From contig JAEZLH010000015.1 of assembly GCA_023435895.1 (NCBI GenBank), positions 1-60,692 on the forward strand: 60,692 bases of DNA, written 5' to 3'. Below, piece by piece: positions 26,300-34,694 of this stretch. Each line of letters starts with the position of its first letter. The stretch's first letter is position 1. The position numbers were made by a program, and so were the translations under genes. Below the pieces are notes generated by a model. That model did not search any database, was not told the DNA's origin, and saw nothing but the letters and a program-made list of their open reading frames with translations. The DNA is from Bacillota bacterium (lineage in GTDB: Bacteria > Bacillota > Clostridia > Lachnospirales > Lachnospiraceae).

Positions 26300-28642
26300 T
26301 TGATTCGTACAATTCGACATGCATCAGCCGTGATATTCCTATTTATCGCAGCATTGTTTATCTTGACAAACAGCCGGACCGATACATTGGCTGCAACAAA
26401 ATCTGTCAAGGTTAATTTTAACAGTTCCGGTGGCAGTTCCGTTCCTTCCAAAACGGTAACTTATAACAAGACTCTTTCCGCACCAACGGCACCAAAAAAA
26501 ACCGGACATACCTTTGCTGGTTGGTACAAAGATTCAAAATACAAAAGTGCTTGGAATTTTAAAACCGATAAAGTCACTAAAACCATAACCCTTTATGCAA
26601 AATGGAACATCAATACATATAAGGTTACTTTTAATTCTATGGGCGGTTCTTCGGTGAGCCCACAAAACATCAAATACCAAGGCCTTGTAAAAAACCCGAC
26701 AACTCCTATTCGAGTAGGCTATTCCTTTGTTGGTTGGTATAAAGATTCGAAATATAAATCTGCATGGAAATTTACATCCTTACGTGTAACAGGTAACATT
26801 ACCTTATATGCTAAATGGAGTGCGCAAAAAGCCAGGAAGGTAACCTTCAATTCAAATGGAGGTACAAAGCTTGCAACAAAATCAGTCTCTTATAACTCGT
26901 TATTATCGTTACCTGCACCTACAAAAACCGGATACACCTTTTCAGGTTGGTATAAAGACAGCAAGCTTAAAACTCTTTGGAACAAAAGCACAAATCGGGT
27001 CACCTCTGATATTACTCTTTATGCTAAGTGGACTCCAATAAAATTCACTATAAAGTTCGATACTCAGGGCGGAAACACAATCACTGCGAAAACAGTTAGT
27101 TATGACAGCCTTTTGCCCTCACTTTCTGCACCAACCAAAAATGGATATACCTTTGTGGGTTGGTACACTGCTTCCAATTTATTGACCCCTTGGAAAGCTA
27201 CAAATAAGATACATGCAAATATTACGCTTTATGCAAAATGGAAGGTCACCTCAGAGGTCGAATATACTGCCATAATTCCCTATTATATTGAAGCACTCAA
27301 TGTCCGTTCTTTACCTAGCACAACAGGTGTAAAACTTGGCGCATTGAAATCCAATACTGTAATAAACGTTCGAACTTGTAAAGATCCTGGATGGTATCAA
27401 ATTAATTATGATGGGAAAGAAGCGTATATCAGTAAAACGTTAATGGATGTGGATTTAACGCCCTCCGTACAATTAATCACCTATGCTTCCTATATAACCT
27501 CTACAAGTGGTGCCAGCATATATCAAAGCCCCAGTCCATCCTCCAAAATTGTGGGTACCATCAAAAATGGAGCGTATGTGAATGTACAACCCATACCGGG
27601 AAACACAGATTTTGTTCTAACAACTTATTCCGGCGGCAAAATCGGATATCTTCCCGTGTCAAATATCCAGCGTTTGTTTTACAATACGCTCAACATACAC
27701 TCTCCTTCTCCGGTAACTGCTACCCAAATTAACAATGCGGTATCAGCATATATGAGCCGAAACAAAGTGTCTTCCAGTGCTTTAAAGAATCAGGGTCAGA
27801 CCTTTATCGATGTTGGTAAAGCCTCCGGCATCAATCCGCTGATTCTTGCTGCGATTGCAATTCATGAAAGTGGTTGGGGTACCAATTCCCTTTCCCTGAA
27901 AAAGAATAATATCTTCTCTATTGGCGCCTTTGATGATGCACCCTATGATTCCGCCTATACCTTCCAATTAGTAAAGGAGGCCGTTCAATACGAGGCTAAT
28001 TTATTGAACCAGTATTACCTTAACAGCGCATTCTCTAACAGGATGTATGCGGCAGGTGATTTTCTGGGAACCGGAGGACTTGATGGCTTGATATTCAAAG
28101 AGAAACGAGTGGGTACAAGCGGAATTAACCAATATTATTCAACCGACGTAAACTGGGGCGCTGATATAGCATCCATCTGTCAGGCGATATTACCATATGA
28201 TGCTGCATATTATAATAAGAGCACTCCTATGACCGCAAAGTCCTTGAATAATCTCAATTTAAAAACGGTTGATTATAATTTAAGCGCGTTAAGTATTACA
28301 GGAAAAAACAGAGGGAAATCCCTTCCTTTGTTCACCTCACTCGGAGGGTCCACAACAGTAACCGATGCCTCCAATAATCCCATTTCACTTTCCACTTATA
28401 ATTCGAATGGAGCATCAGGTACCTTCACTGTATTACATCTTTACGGCAACTTATGGAGTGGATGGATGCAGATTTCTATACCAAATACAAAATATACAGG
28501 ATATGTTAATTTTGGTGGGCTTAGTAATTATTCAAACCGTTTTACACTGGATAATTTGATGCGTAATACAGCTAGTGGAAACTATGCACGTCAAACGAAT
28601 CTTAATGTTCTGCCTACTGGATATACTCCCTGCTATCGTTAG
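26300..28642 (+). CDS. secreted endo-beta-N-acetylglucosaminidase with InlB-type and SH3 repeats
   Basis: An exported protein of about 780 residues. A hydrophobic signal segment (about 8-30) is followed by four tandem Listeria-Bacteroides/InlB B-repeats (about 35-320), each ending in a GWYKDSKYKSAW...ITLYAKW-like block. Next come two SH3-like segments (about 330-460), the first with LNVRSLPS. A GH73-type glucosaminidase domain (about 500-650) has its catalytic Glu in AIAIHESGWGTN. The last 120 residues contain a further SH3-like region. No LPXTG or TM anchor is present. Start TTG at 26300 lies 8 bases after AAAGGAG. It likely cleaves peptidoglycan during wall remodelling. Confidence 0.88.
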   Translation: MIRTIRHASAVIFLFIAALFILTNSRTDTLAATKSVKVNFNSSGGSSVPSKTVTYNKTLSAPTAPKKTGHTFAGWYKDSKYKSAWNFKTDKVTKTITLYAKWNINTYKVTFNSMGGSSVSPQNIKYQGLVKNPTTPIRVGYSFVGWYKDSKYKSAWKFTSLRVTGNITLYAKWSAQKARKVTFNSNGGTKLATKSVSYNSLLSLPAPTKTGYTFSGWYKDSKLKTLWNKSTNRVTSDITLYAKWTPIKFTIKFDTQGGNTITAKTVSYDSLLPSLSAPTKNGYTFVGWYTASNLLTPWKATNKIHANITLYAKWKVTSEVEYTAIIPYYIEALNVRSLPSTTGVKLGALKSNTVINVRTCKDPGWYQINYDGKEAYISKTLMDVDLTPSVQLITYASYITSTSGASIYQSPSPSSKIVGTIKNGAYVNVQPIPGNTDFVLTTYSGGKIGYLPVSNIQRLFYNTLNIHSPSPVTATQINNAVSAYMSRNKVSSSALKNQGQTFIDVGKASGINPLILAAIAIHESGWGTNSLSLKKNNIFSIGAFDDAPYDSAYTFQLVKEAVQYEANLLNQYYLNSAFSNRMYAAGDFLGTGGLDGLIFKEKRVGTSGINQYYSTDVNWGADIASICQAILPYDAAYYNKSTPMTAKSLNNLNLKTVDYNLSALSITGKNRGKSLPLFTSLGGSTTVTDASNNPISLSTYNSNGASGTFTVLHLYGNLWSGWMQISIPNTKYTGYVNFGGLSNYSNRFTLDNLMRNTASGNYARQTNLNVLPTGYTPCYR

Positions 28643-28680
28643 TTAATTCTACTCTTTAACAGATTGTTCTAATTATACTA

Positions 28681-28746
28681 AAAAACTTCCATTCTTGAGG
28701 ATAAGAAAACCTTTGGGTTCTTATCTTCAATGATGGAAGCTTTTTT
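28681..28746. terminator. bidirectional terminator
   Basis: CTTCCAT (28687-28693) pairs with ATGGAAG (28733-28739), with an inner GAGGATAAGAA/TTCTTATCTTC stem and a 10-base loop. Six T's follow on plus and six A's precede on plus, so it serves both the glucosaminidase gene and the convergent PAS gene. Confidence 0.8.
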
Positions 28747-28749
28747 ATT

Positions 28750-29244
28750 CTATAATGCTTTCAGCTGCATAATATCATCCGCTGTAATCAGCACATATTG
28801 ATTTCCCTCAATCGTTAATGGAATGAAATTAGTTTTGAACCAGGGGGAGAATTTTTGATTATTCACGATATACTCATTATGCAGAATAATATCATAACTT
28901 GGCTGTCCTGATTTAACCGATAACCTTACCTGGTTATTGATGTTACATATGATGCAATGCTCACCATTACCACAACCACCAGTCAGACTTTCTATACAGC
29001 GAAATCCGTCTCCAAAGCGTTTTCCGATTGTAAACATTTCATCAATAAACATAATGTCCTTCCAGATACGATTAATCCTTTTAATATAATTATGTTCATC
29101 CACCAAAACCATTCCTGTGGTTGAATCATCAAATACTTTCTCAAACTCACTCATTTGATCCCAGGATATCACTGTGTTCTCTTTGCCAGAGAGCAGTTTT
29201 TCGAAAGGGTCTTCTACCGGGAAACTCCTTATATTATCTATCAT
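28750..29244 (-). CDS. PAS-domain protein with GCGxxxxCxxC motif
   Basis: A protein of about 164 residues. A PAS fold spans about 30-160, beginning FEKVFDDSTTGMVLVDEHNYIKRINR. Inserted in it is GGCGNGEHCIICNIN, a cysteine motif (C-G-x4-C-x2-C) seen in PAS domains of some anaerobe kinases and cyclases; it could bind metal or an Fe-S/heme-type cofactor or act as a thiol switch. There is no output domain. The ATG at 29244 is chosen because GGAGG lies 9 bases before it; a frame from 29280 lacks a ribosome-binding site. It is followed by the terminator at 28681-28746. Confidence 0.75.
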   Translation of the reverse strand: MIDNIRSFPVEDPFEKLLSGKENTVISWDQMSEFEKVFDDSTTGMVLVDEHNYIKRINRIWKDIMFIDEMFTIGKRFGDGFRCIESLTGGCGNGEHCIICNINNQVRLSVKSGQPSYDIILHNEYIVNNQKFSPWFKTNFIPLTIEGNQYVLITADDIMQLKAL

Positions 29245-29339
29245 ATATTTTGCTTCCTCCTTCGTAAATTCTAATAACATTGTAATTTAATCATTCTGCA
29301 ATGTCAATAAAATGAACCCTATTCGTTCCAGCAAAACAC

Positions 29340-29747
29340 CTATCCCACACTTTTTATTAACATTTCCTTCTGTGCGGGATTTAACACATAAGTGGGAGAA
29401 TTACTATCCGATGTATCTCTGTTCTCTACAATCAGCACTGTAGCCTCCTTATCCAGTGTATGTGTATGCCAAACCCCTTTTTTAATATTATATAATTGCA
29501 AAGGCTTCATGCTTATTGCAGTGATTTCTTCTATATCTTCCCCTGATCCTCCAATAAACAAAGTACAATTACCGGCAAGAAGAACAAATACTTCATCCGT
29601 CTCATCATGTTTTTGCATGGTATTAAGATTTGGCAGTTCAAGCTCTTCGCAGTATCTCAGATAAGCCACTCTCCAGCTGTTAAAATCAATGAGAGGTAGG
29701 TATCCCTCACCCTCATAGCCAATTATTTCAATTAATTCATTCCCCAT
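29340..29747 (-). CDS. small cupin-fold protein
   Basis: A protein of about 135 residues with the cupin pattern: a first motif around MQKHDETDEVFVLLAGNCTLFIGG and a second motif in LYNIKKGVWHTHTLDKEATVLIVEN. The metal-ligand set is partly kept (His and Glu in motif 1; His-Thr-His in motif 2). Such single-domain cupins can be isomerases, dioxygenases or binding proteins. The ATG at 29747 follows GGAGG by 8 bases. It starts downstream of the sugar ABC operon but beyond that operon's terminator. Substrate unknown. Confidence 0.8.
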   Translation of the reverse strand: MGNELIEIIGYEGEGYLPLIDFNSWRVAYLRYCEELELPNLNTMQKHDETDEVFVLLAGNCTLFIGGSGEDIEEITAISMKPLQLYNIKKGVWHTHTLDKEATVLIVENRDTSDSNSPTYVLNPAQKEMLIKSVG

Positions 29748-29782
29748 ATGACATTCCTCCATTACTTCATTATCTTACAACA

Positions 29783-29834
29783 AAAGGACGCATTGCATCA
29801 GGAATTATGAAATTCATGATGCAATATGTCCTTT
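29783..29834 (-). terminator. terminator of the beta-glucan/ABC operon
   Basis: On the minus strand a long imperfect hairpin (AAAGGACATATTGCATC paired with GATGCAATGCGTCCTTT around an AT-rich centre, 29783-29834) is followed by TTGTTG. It sits 37 bases after the MalG-type gene. Confidence 0.65.
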
Positions 29835-29871
29835 CTATGTTAGTTTATACTATCCTCGTCATTTGCGCAAC

Positions 29872-30699
29872 TTATTCCTTTACACCACCGGCAGAGATAC
29901 TGCTAACAATATACTTGGAACAGAATGCAAACACTATCAAAATCGGTACTACAGATATTGCTACTGCAAGATATATTGCACCTTGATTGGAAGCGATATC
30001 TCTGGATGAATTCAAGGATGCTATCATAACAGGCAATGTAAACTTCTTTGGTGTATTAAGTAAAATCAAAGGTACAAGGTAGCTGTTCCAGTTACCAACA
30101 AACGCACCGATTGACATAGTTGCAATACCGGGTGCCATAATCGGAAGTGCTATCCTATGAAAAATTTTAATTTCACTTGCACCGTCAATTCTTGCAGCTT
30201 CCATAATCGCTGGTGAGAACACCGACTTAACATACTGTCTTAAAAAGAATACAATGGCCGGAGAAGCAATTGCCGGAACAATCAAAGGGATATAGGAGTT
30301 AATCAAATGCAATCTGCTAATCAAGTTATAAAAGCCTAACAAGCTGAGCTGTGACGGAATCATCATAAAGCCAATTATCACCCAAAAGAACAGTTTGTTG
30401 CCTCGGAAGGTATAAATTGCCATAGCATATGCCGTCATTGCTGAAAAATATGCAGTAAGAACCGTTGCCGGAACTGCAACTTTCACACTGTTAAAGAAGC
30501 CCATAAACAAATTGAAATATCCATTAACGGTCTTCCAGTTAGCCTGCAGTGCATCACCGGGCACCAAAGTAAATGAGGTCATGATTGCTATACCACTTCT
30601 TGTTGAATTGACGATCATCAGCAAGAAAGGCAGAAGACATATCACTGAAATACCTACCAATATCACATACAGTATTATAGTATTAATCTTCTTTCCCAT
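29872..30699 (-). CDS. sugar ABC transporter permease, MalG type (system 1)
   Basis: A 275-residue integral membrane protein with six TM segments and the cytoplasmic EAA loop EAARIDGASEIKIFHRIALP that docks to the ATPase. CUT1-family importer subunit. The ATG lies 1 base after the MalF-type stop codon and is preceded by GGAGG, so it is translationally coupled. It is the last gene of the glycan operon. No ATPase gene follows. Confidence 0.93.
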   Translation of the reverse strand: MGKKINTIILYVILVGISVICLLPFLLMIVNSTRSGIAIMTSFTLVPGDALQANWKTVNGYFNLFMGFFNSVKVAVPATVLTAYFSAMTAYAMAIYTFRGNKLFFWVIIGFMMIPSQLSLLGFYNLISRLHLINSYIPLIVPAIASPAIVFFLRQYVKSVFSPAIMEAARIDGASEIKIFHRIALPIMAPGIATMSIGAFVGNWNSYLVPLILLNTPKKFTLPVMIASLNSSRDIASNQGAIYLAVAISVVPILIVFAFCSKYIVSSISAGGVKE

Positions 30700-30700
30700 A

Positions 30701-31621
30701 TTAATTGTCCTCCTTCGAATACATCAATTTATATTGAACGACGGATATAATCAAAATAAGAAGGAATACAAGATAAGCAACCGCTGATGCATAACCAACC
30801 TGATGTGATACAAATCCAAACTTATACAGATACATAATTACTGTCTGAAGTGCTCCAGATGGATTACCGTTCGCACCGCCTGTATTAATTAAGAATGGTA
30901 TATCAAACATCTGTATACCACCAATTAAGGATGTAATCGCCACGTATAATAAAATCGGTCTAAGCAAAGGTAACGTAATTTTTCCAAATATCTTCCAACG
31001 ACCTGCACCATCAATGGTAGCAGCCTCAAAATAATCCTTGGAGATACCCTGAACACCCGCCATTAATATAATGAACGAGTTACCAAACCACATCCATGCA
31101 CTTATCATAGAAACCACATATGGCGCCGTTGCCGTTGATCCAAGCCAATCAATCGGTGATGATGTAACTCCCATTTTTACAAGCATCTGATTCAAAGTAC
31201 CGTACTTCCAATCCAGTAAGGTTTTGAACAAGAATGCTACGGAGGTGGCTGCAATTAGGTTTGGCAAATAGAATAATGCACGAAATAGACCTAACCCTTT
31301 CATTCTATATTTAATATCACTAAATAAAATAGTAAGCAGAAATGCAATTCCAAGCTGTACTATAATATTTACACTCCAAATTTTAAAAGTATTTTCAATT
31401 GATCTCCAGAAAAACTTGTCTGATAGTGCTCTTTCATAGTTCTTCAAACCGGTAACATTCGGAACCCCAAAACCTTTAAAATCGGTAAAGCTTAATTGTA
31501 AGGTTCTCAAAACCGGATATACATTAAAAATAAGAAATACAATAATAAAGGGTATAATAAAAAGGTACGCCGTATTATTTACGTTCTTTACTCGTATTTT
31601 CTTTATCTCATTATTTTTCAT
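30701..31621 (-). CDS. sugar ABC transporter permease, MalF type (system 1)
   Basis: A 306-residue membrane protein with six TM segments and EAA loop EAATIDGAGRWKIFGKITLP. It pairs with the MalG-type subunit immediately downstream. A hairpin at 31650-31682 separates it from the binding-protein gene, probably giving the lipoprotein higher expression. The likely cargo is an oligosaccharide released from beta-glucan, inferred from the enzymes upstream. Confidence 0.93.
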   Translation of the reverse strand: MKNNEIKKIRVKNVNNTAYLFIIPFIIVFLIFNVYPVLRTLQLSFTDFKGFGVPNVTGLKNYERALSDKFFWRSIENTFKIWSVNIIVQLGIAFLLTILFSDIKYRMKGLGLFRALFYLPNLIAATSVAFLFKTLLDWKYGTLNQMLVKMGVTSSPIDWLGSTATAPYVVSMISAWMWFGNSFIILMAGVQGISKDYFEAATIDGAGRWKIFGKITLPLLRPILLYVAITSLIGGIQMFDIPFLINTGGANGNPSGALQTVIMYLYKFGFVSHQVGYASAVAYLVFLLILIISVVQYKLMYSKEDN

Positions 31622-31649
31622 TATTTAATCACCCCGTTGTCTCGGCTAA

Positions 31650-31682
31650 AAGGTGAAGAATCCAAGAAAGATTCTCCACCTT
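31650..31682 (-). terminator. intra-operon hairpin between binding-protein and permease genes
   Basis: AAGGTGAAGAATC (31650-31662) and GATTCTCCACCTT (31670-31682) pair with one mismatch around a 7-base loop. On the minus transcript it is followed by only a short TTTT, so read-through is likely. This fits an attenuator or mRNA-stabilising stem. Confidence 0.6.
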
Positions 31683-31724
31683 CTTCTATATTACCGTTGC
31701 TAATTTACAATTTGAATATCGAGA

Positions 31725-33107
31725 TTATTTTCTCTCAACAGTAATTTCAGGATATGTAGATTCAACTAAGTCATAGAACTCGTTGATTGCTGCATCCTTT
31801 TTCTTTTCACCGGTCTTAATCGAAGTAATTGCTGCTGACCAAGCATCACCAATTACTGTATCATACTTGGTAACCTTAGAGTAATCAATACCCTTAGCCT
31901 GCTCCAGCCAGAACTTGTAAAGCTGCTCGCCACCATATACTTCATTCTTATCTTCAGCATGCTTCTCTAAAGTAGGAATATAGGAAACGGTATCACCTTC
32001 AGATTTCTTGATCCACCATTCCATAGTGTCTTCTGTTAAGGTACAGAATTTTAAGTAATCCCATGCTAATTCTTTTCTCTTACTCTGTGCGCTGATACCG
32101 ATATAAGTACCACCACCAAAACCATATGCAGGTCCTGAGCATACAGCCCATTTACCAGCGGTATCTTTATAGTTATCTCTCATTACCAATACTCCCCATG
32201 CAGGAAGACCATAAGCAAATACTTCTGTCATTTCAGCATTCTTGCTTGCTTCTTCTAAAGCATCTTTATCCCAAACGTTTGTATCAGCTTTAAGAATCGG
32301 AACCTTTCCGCCCATTGCCTGATACCAAGGGGAAGACCACTGTGCTGCGAAAGCTGTATATTCATTCTGGTATAACTTTGTACAAAGATCCATGTAATCA
32401 TATCTAGCCTGGTCAACGTTTAATTTACCATCAACAACCCAAGCAGTATCACCGGAGAACGGTCCCATTTCACCATCGGAAGCAAAAATCTTGTAACCAG
32501 CTTTCTTTAACTTATCGCCTGTGCTAAGGATAGTGTTGTAATCAGCAAATAATTTACCAATTTCAACTGGATCGGAAGTTCCGAATACTTTTTCTGCGAT
32601 ATCTCTACGATAGTAGATACCAGCAGGGGTAATCTGATAGCTGATTGCTCTTTGGATGCCATCTTTGTCCTGACCTACATCCCAAACATAATCAACGATC
32701 TTATCTTTATAATCCTGTGCATTGTAAGGTGCCTTATTTAAATCTTCAAAGAAACCTGCCTCATACATATTCTCTAACATCTGAGGTTCCCCAACAATAA
32801 TATCCGGCTCGGTTTCTCCACCAAGTAATGCTGACTGCACTTTTGCAGGATAATCAGCAGGAGCAATAACTACTGTTTCAATTTCTACTCCCTTATTAAG
32901 TTCCATGTAATGCTCTGAAAATTGCTGTAAGTCTGCTGCAAGAGTCCAAACAACAAGCTTACCTTTCTTTTCTACTTCTGTGGTTTTTGTAGGTTCTGCT
33001 GCCTTGTCTGTTGGCTTTGATTCGGGTGCTTTATCGGTTCCCCCGCATGCTACTAACGAAATACTCATAGCAAGCACCATCATGAGTGATACTAATTTTT
33101 TAATCAC
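31725..33107 (-). CDS. sugar ABC transporter substrate-binding lipoprotein (system 1)
   Basis: A 460-residue family-1 extracellular solute-binding protein. Signal peptide with lipobox SLVACGG (lipidated Cys21), an acidic/Lys/Thr-rich linker to about 48, then the two-lobed binding fold starting GKLVVWTLAADLQQFSEHY. Start codon is GTG with GGAGG 8 bases upstream. It follows the GH30 gene and precedes MalF/MalG on the same strand. Glycan specificity is inferred from neighbours to be a beta-gluco-oligosaccharide. Confidence 0.92.
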   Translation of the reverse strand: MIKKLVSLMMVLAMSISLVACGGTDKAPESKPTDKAAEPTKTTEVEKKGKLVVWTLAADLQQFSEHYMELNKGVEIETVVIAPADYPAKVQSALLGGETEPDIIVGEPQMLENMYEAGFFEDLNKAPYNAQDYKDKIVDYVWDVGQDKDGIQRAISYQITPAGIYYRRDIAEKVFGTSDPVEIGKLFADYNTILSTGDKLKKAGYKIFASDGEMGPFSGDTAWVVDGKLNVDQARYDYMDLCTKLYQNEYTAFAAQWSSPWYQAMGGKVPILKADTNVWDKDALEEASKNAEMTEVFAYGLPAWGVLVMRDNYKDTAGKWAVCSGPAYGFGGGTYIGISAQSKRKELAWDYLKFCTLTEDTMEWWIKKSEGDTVSYIPTLEKHAEDKNEVYGGEQLYKFWLEQAKGIDYSKVTKYDTVIGDAWSAAITSIKTGEKKKDAAINEFYDLVESTYPEITVERK

Positions 33108-33211
33108 AACTGTTACCTCCTCTTATTTATTTGAATTAATTATTACTTTCTCATTATAAGGGAGGGGGTTGCCTTATTTAATTACCTGTTTTTTAAAAAG
33201 GTATTCTTTTT

Positions 33212-34543
33212 TTAGCAAGAAAAAACGACAGTAACAATGGAATGACCTTCTATGGAATATTCGATGCCCTCACCATTTTCACGAAGGCTTACTTCCAGCT
33301 TCTCGGGGGTCTTATTCAACAAAATCACTACTCTTTCGCCATTTGGATTGACAAAAGCTGCTACTTCAATTTTATCCGTATACTTTGTTGTCTCAAATCT
33401 TAACGCTCCTGACATAATGTATCTGCTGAACTGACCAATATAGTAATAGCTTAAGCGTTTTTCAAAGCTTGTTCCATCTAACATAATCGGAGCCGCACAG
33501 AAATTCCCCACATGATTGGGTCCGCCGTTCTCATCCAGTAAGAGGTTCCAGTCAATGATTCCATGGGTTCCAGCAAGCAGATTCCCTAACATATCATGTG
33601 CATACATTTCTGCCTTTTGAACCTCTCCGGAATCTGCAAACCTAGAGTATTCCACACATCCTTCCGTAAAGAACACCTCCTGCTCAGGGAATTGATCACG
33701 GATAATCTTAATTGCGTCAAAATGATCTCCCGTATACCAATGCAATGCCACGCCTGAGATATATTCTCTTGCCTTCTCATCTTCAAGAATTGCTTTCACA
33801 CGGTTATAAGCTTCTTCTTTATTGTGATCCCACACGAAAATCTTTACCTGATCAAGTCCTGCCTCTTGAAAAGCTGGTCCAAGATGATCTCTTACAAACT
33901 CCTGCTCTTCTTCCGGAGTATAAATACAGGAATCCCAAGTTTGTACCGCCATGGGTTCATTCTGAACCGTAACTCTCGATACCTTAATCCCCTGTTCTTC
34001 AAGGGCTTTAATATATTTCACAAAATACTTCGCCCATAAAGAGTAGTATTCTTTTTTTAGTTTTCCGCCGTTGTTCATCTCGCCATTGGTTTTCATAAAT
34101 GCGGGAGGTGACCAGGGGGAGGATAGGAACGTAATTCCTTCCTTGCTAACCTTCATTGCTTCTTTAATCATCGGAATAATCTGCTCTTCATCATGAGTTA
34201 TATGAAAGGATGATAATTCCTCATCATTTTCATCAATATATGTATAATTACCAAGAGCAAAGTCACAGCTGTGAATTGTAGTTCTTGCCTGATTATAGCG
34301 AAGTCCGCTCTCTCCAAAATAACTTTCAATGAAGGAAGCCTGATCTTCCTTGGTAAGTCTGTTATAATTCACTGCACTTGCCTCGGTAAACGCACCACCG
34401 AACCCTTCAATCTTTTGTGATGTAAGCTCTGGATAGAGATTAATCACATGCATGCAGTCGTTTACAGTAGCCCGATCTAGTTCCTCCAAGGACCAGTATT
34501 GCTGTTTCTCTGCATTTGTTGTAATAATTTTAATTTTGCTCAT
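33212..34543 (-). CDS. GH30 glycoside hydrolase, cytoplasmic
   Basis: A 443-residue retaining beta-glycosidase of family GH30. Visible marks are EGFGGAFTEASA near the N-terminus, SPWSPPAFMKTN, acid/base Glu196 in VTVQNEP, nucleophile Glu294 in VFFTEGCVEYS and a C-terminal beta-sandwich (VVILLNKTPEKLEV). No signal peptide, so it acts on imported oligosaccharides. GH30 members include beta-glucosylceramidases, beta-1,6-glucanases and beta-xylosidases; which one applies here is open. AAGGAGG precedes the ATG. It lies between the second GH94 and the importer. Confidence 0.92.
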   Translation of the reverse strand: MSKIKIITTNAEKQQYWSLEELDRATVNDCMHVINLYPELTSQKIEGFGGAFTEASAVNYNRLTKEDQASFIESYFGESGLRYNQARTTIHSCDFALGNYTYIDENDEELSSFHITHDEEQIIPMIKEAMKVSKEGITFLSSPWSPPAFMKTNGEMNNGGKLKKEYYSLWAKYFVKYIKALEEQGIKVSRVTVQNEPMAVQTWDSCIYTPEEEQEFVRDHLGPAFQEAGLDQVKIFVWDHNKEEAYNRVKAILEDEKAREYISGVALHWYTGDHFDAIKIIRDQFPEQEVFFTEGCVEYSRFADSGEVQKAEMYAHDMLGNLLAGTHGIIDWNLLLDENGGPNHVGNFCAAPIMLDGTSFEKRLSYYYIGQFSRYIMSGALRFETTKYTDKIEVAAFVNPNGERVVILLNKTPEKLEVSLRENGEGIEYSIEGHSIVTVVFSC

Positions 34544-34694
34544 TATAATTTTTCCTCCTTAACTACCCATTCATTATTCATGTATTACCAATCGACTATC
34601 CATTATCTCTTTTCTAATCAATCAACATTATGGGGCGATATATCTGGGATTGTATTTACAAATACATAATACATACTTTGACAAAGCTGAGCAT

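Noticed and set aside
26400..27250. CRISPR-like or DNA-level direct repeats in the InlB region
   Set aside because: The repeats are protein-level (GWYKDS...LYAKW) with diverged DNA and lie in one long reading frame; no CRISPR array was seen in the window.
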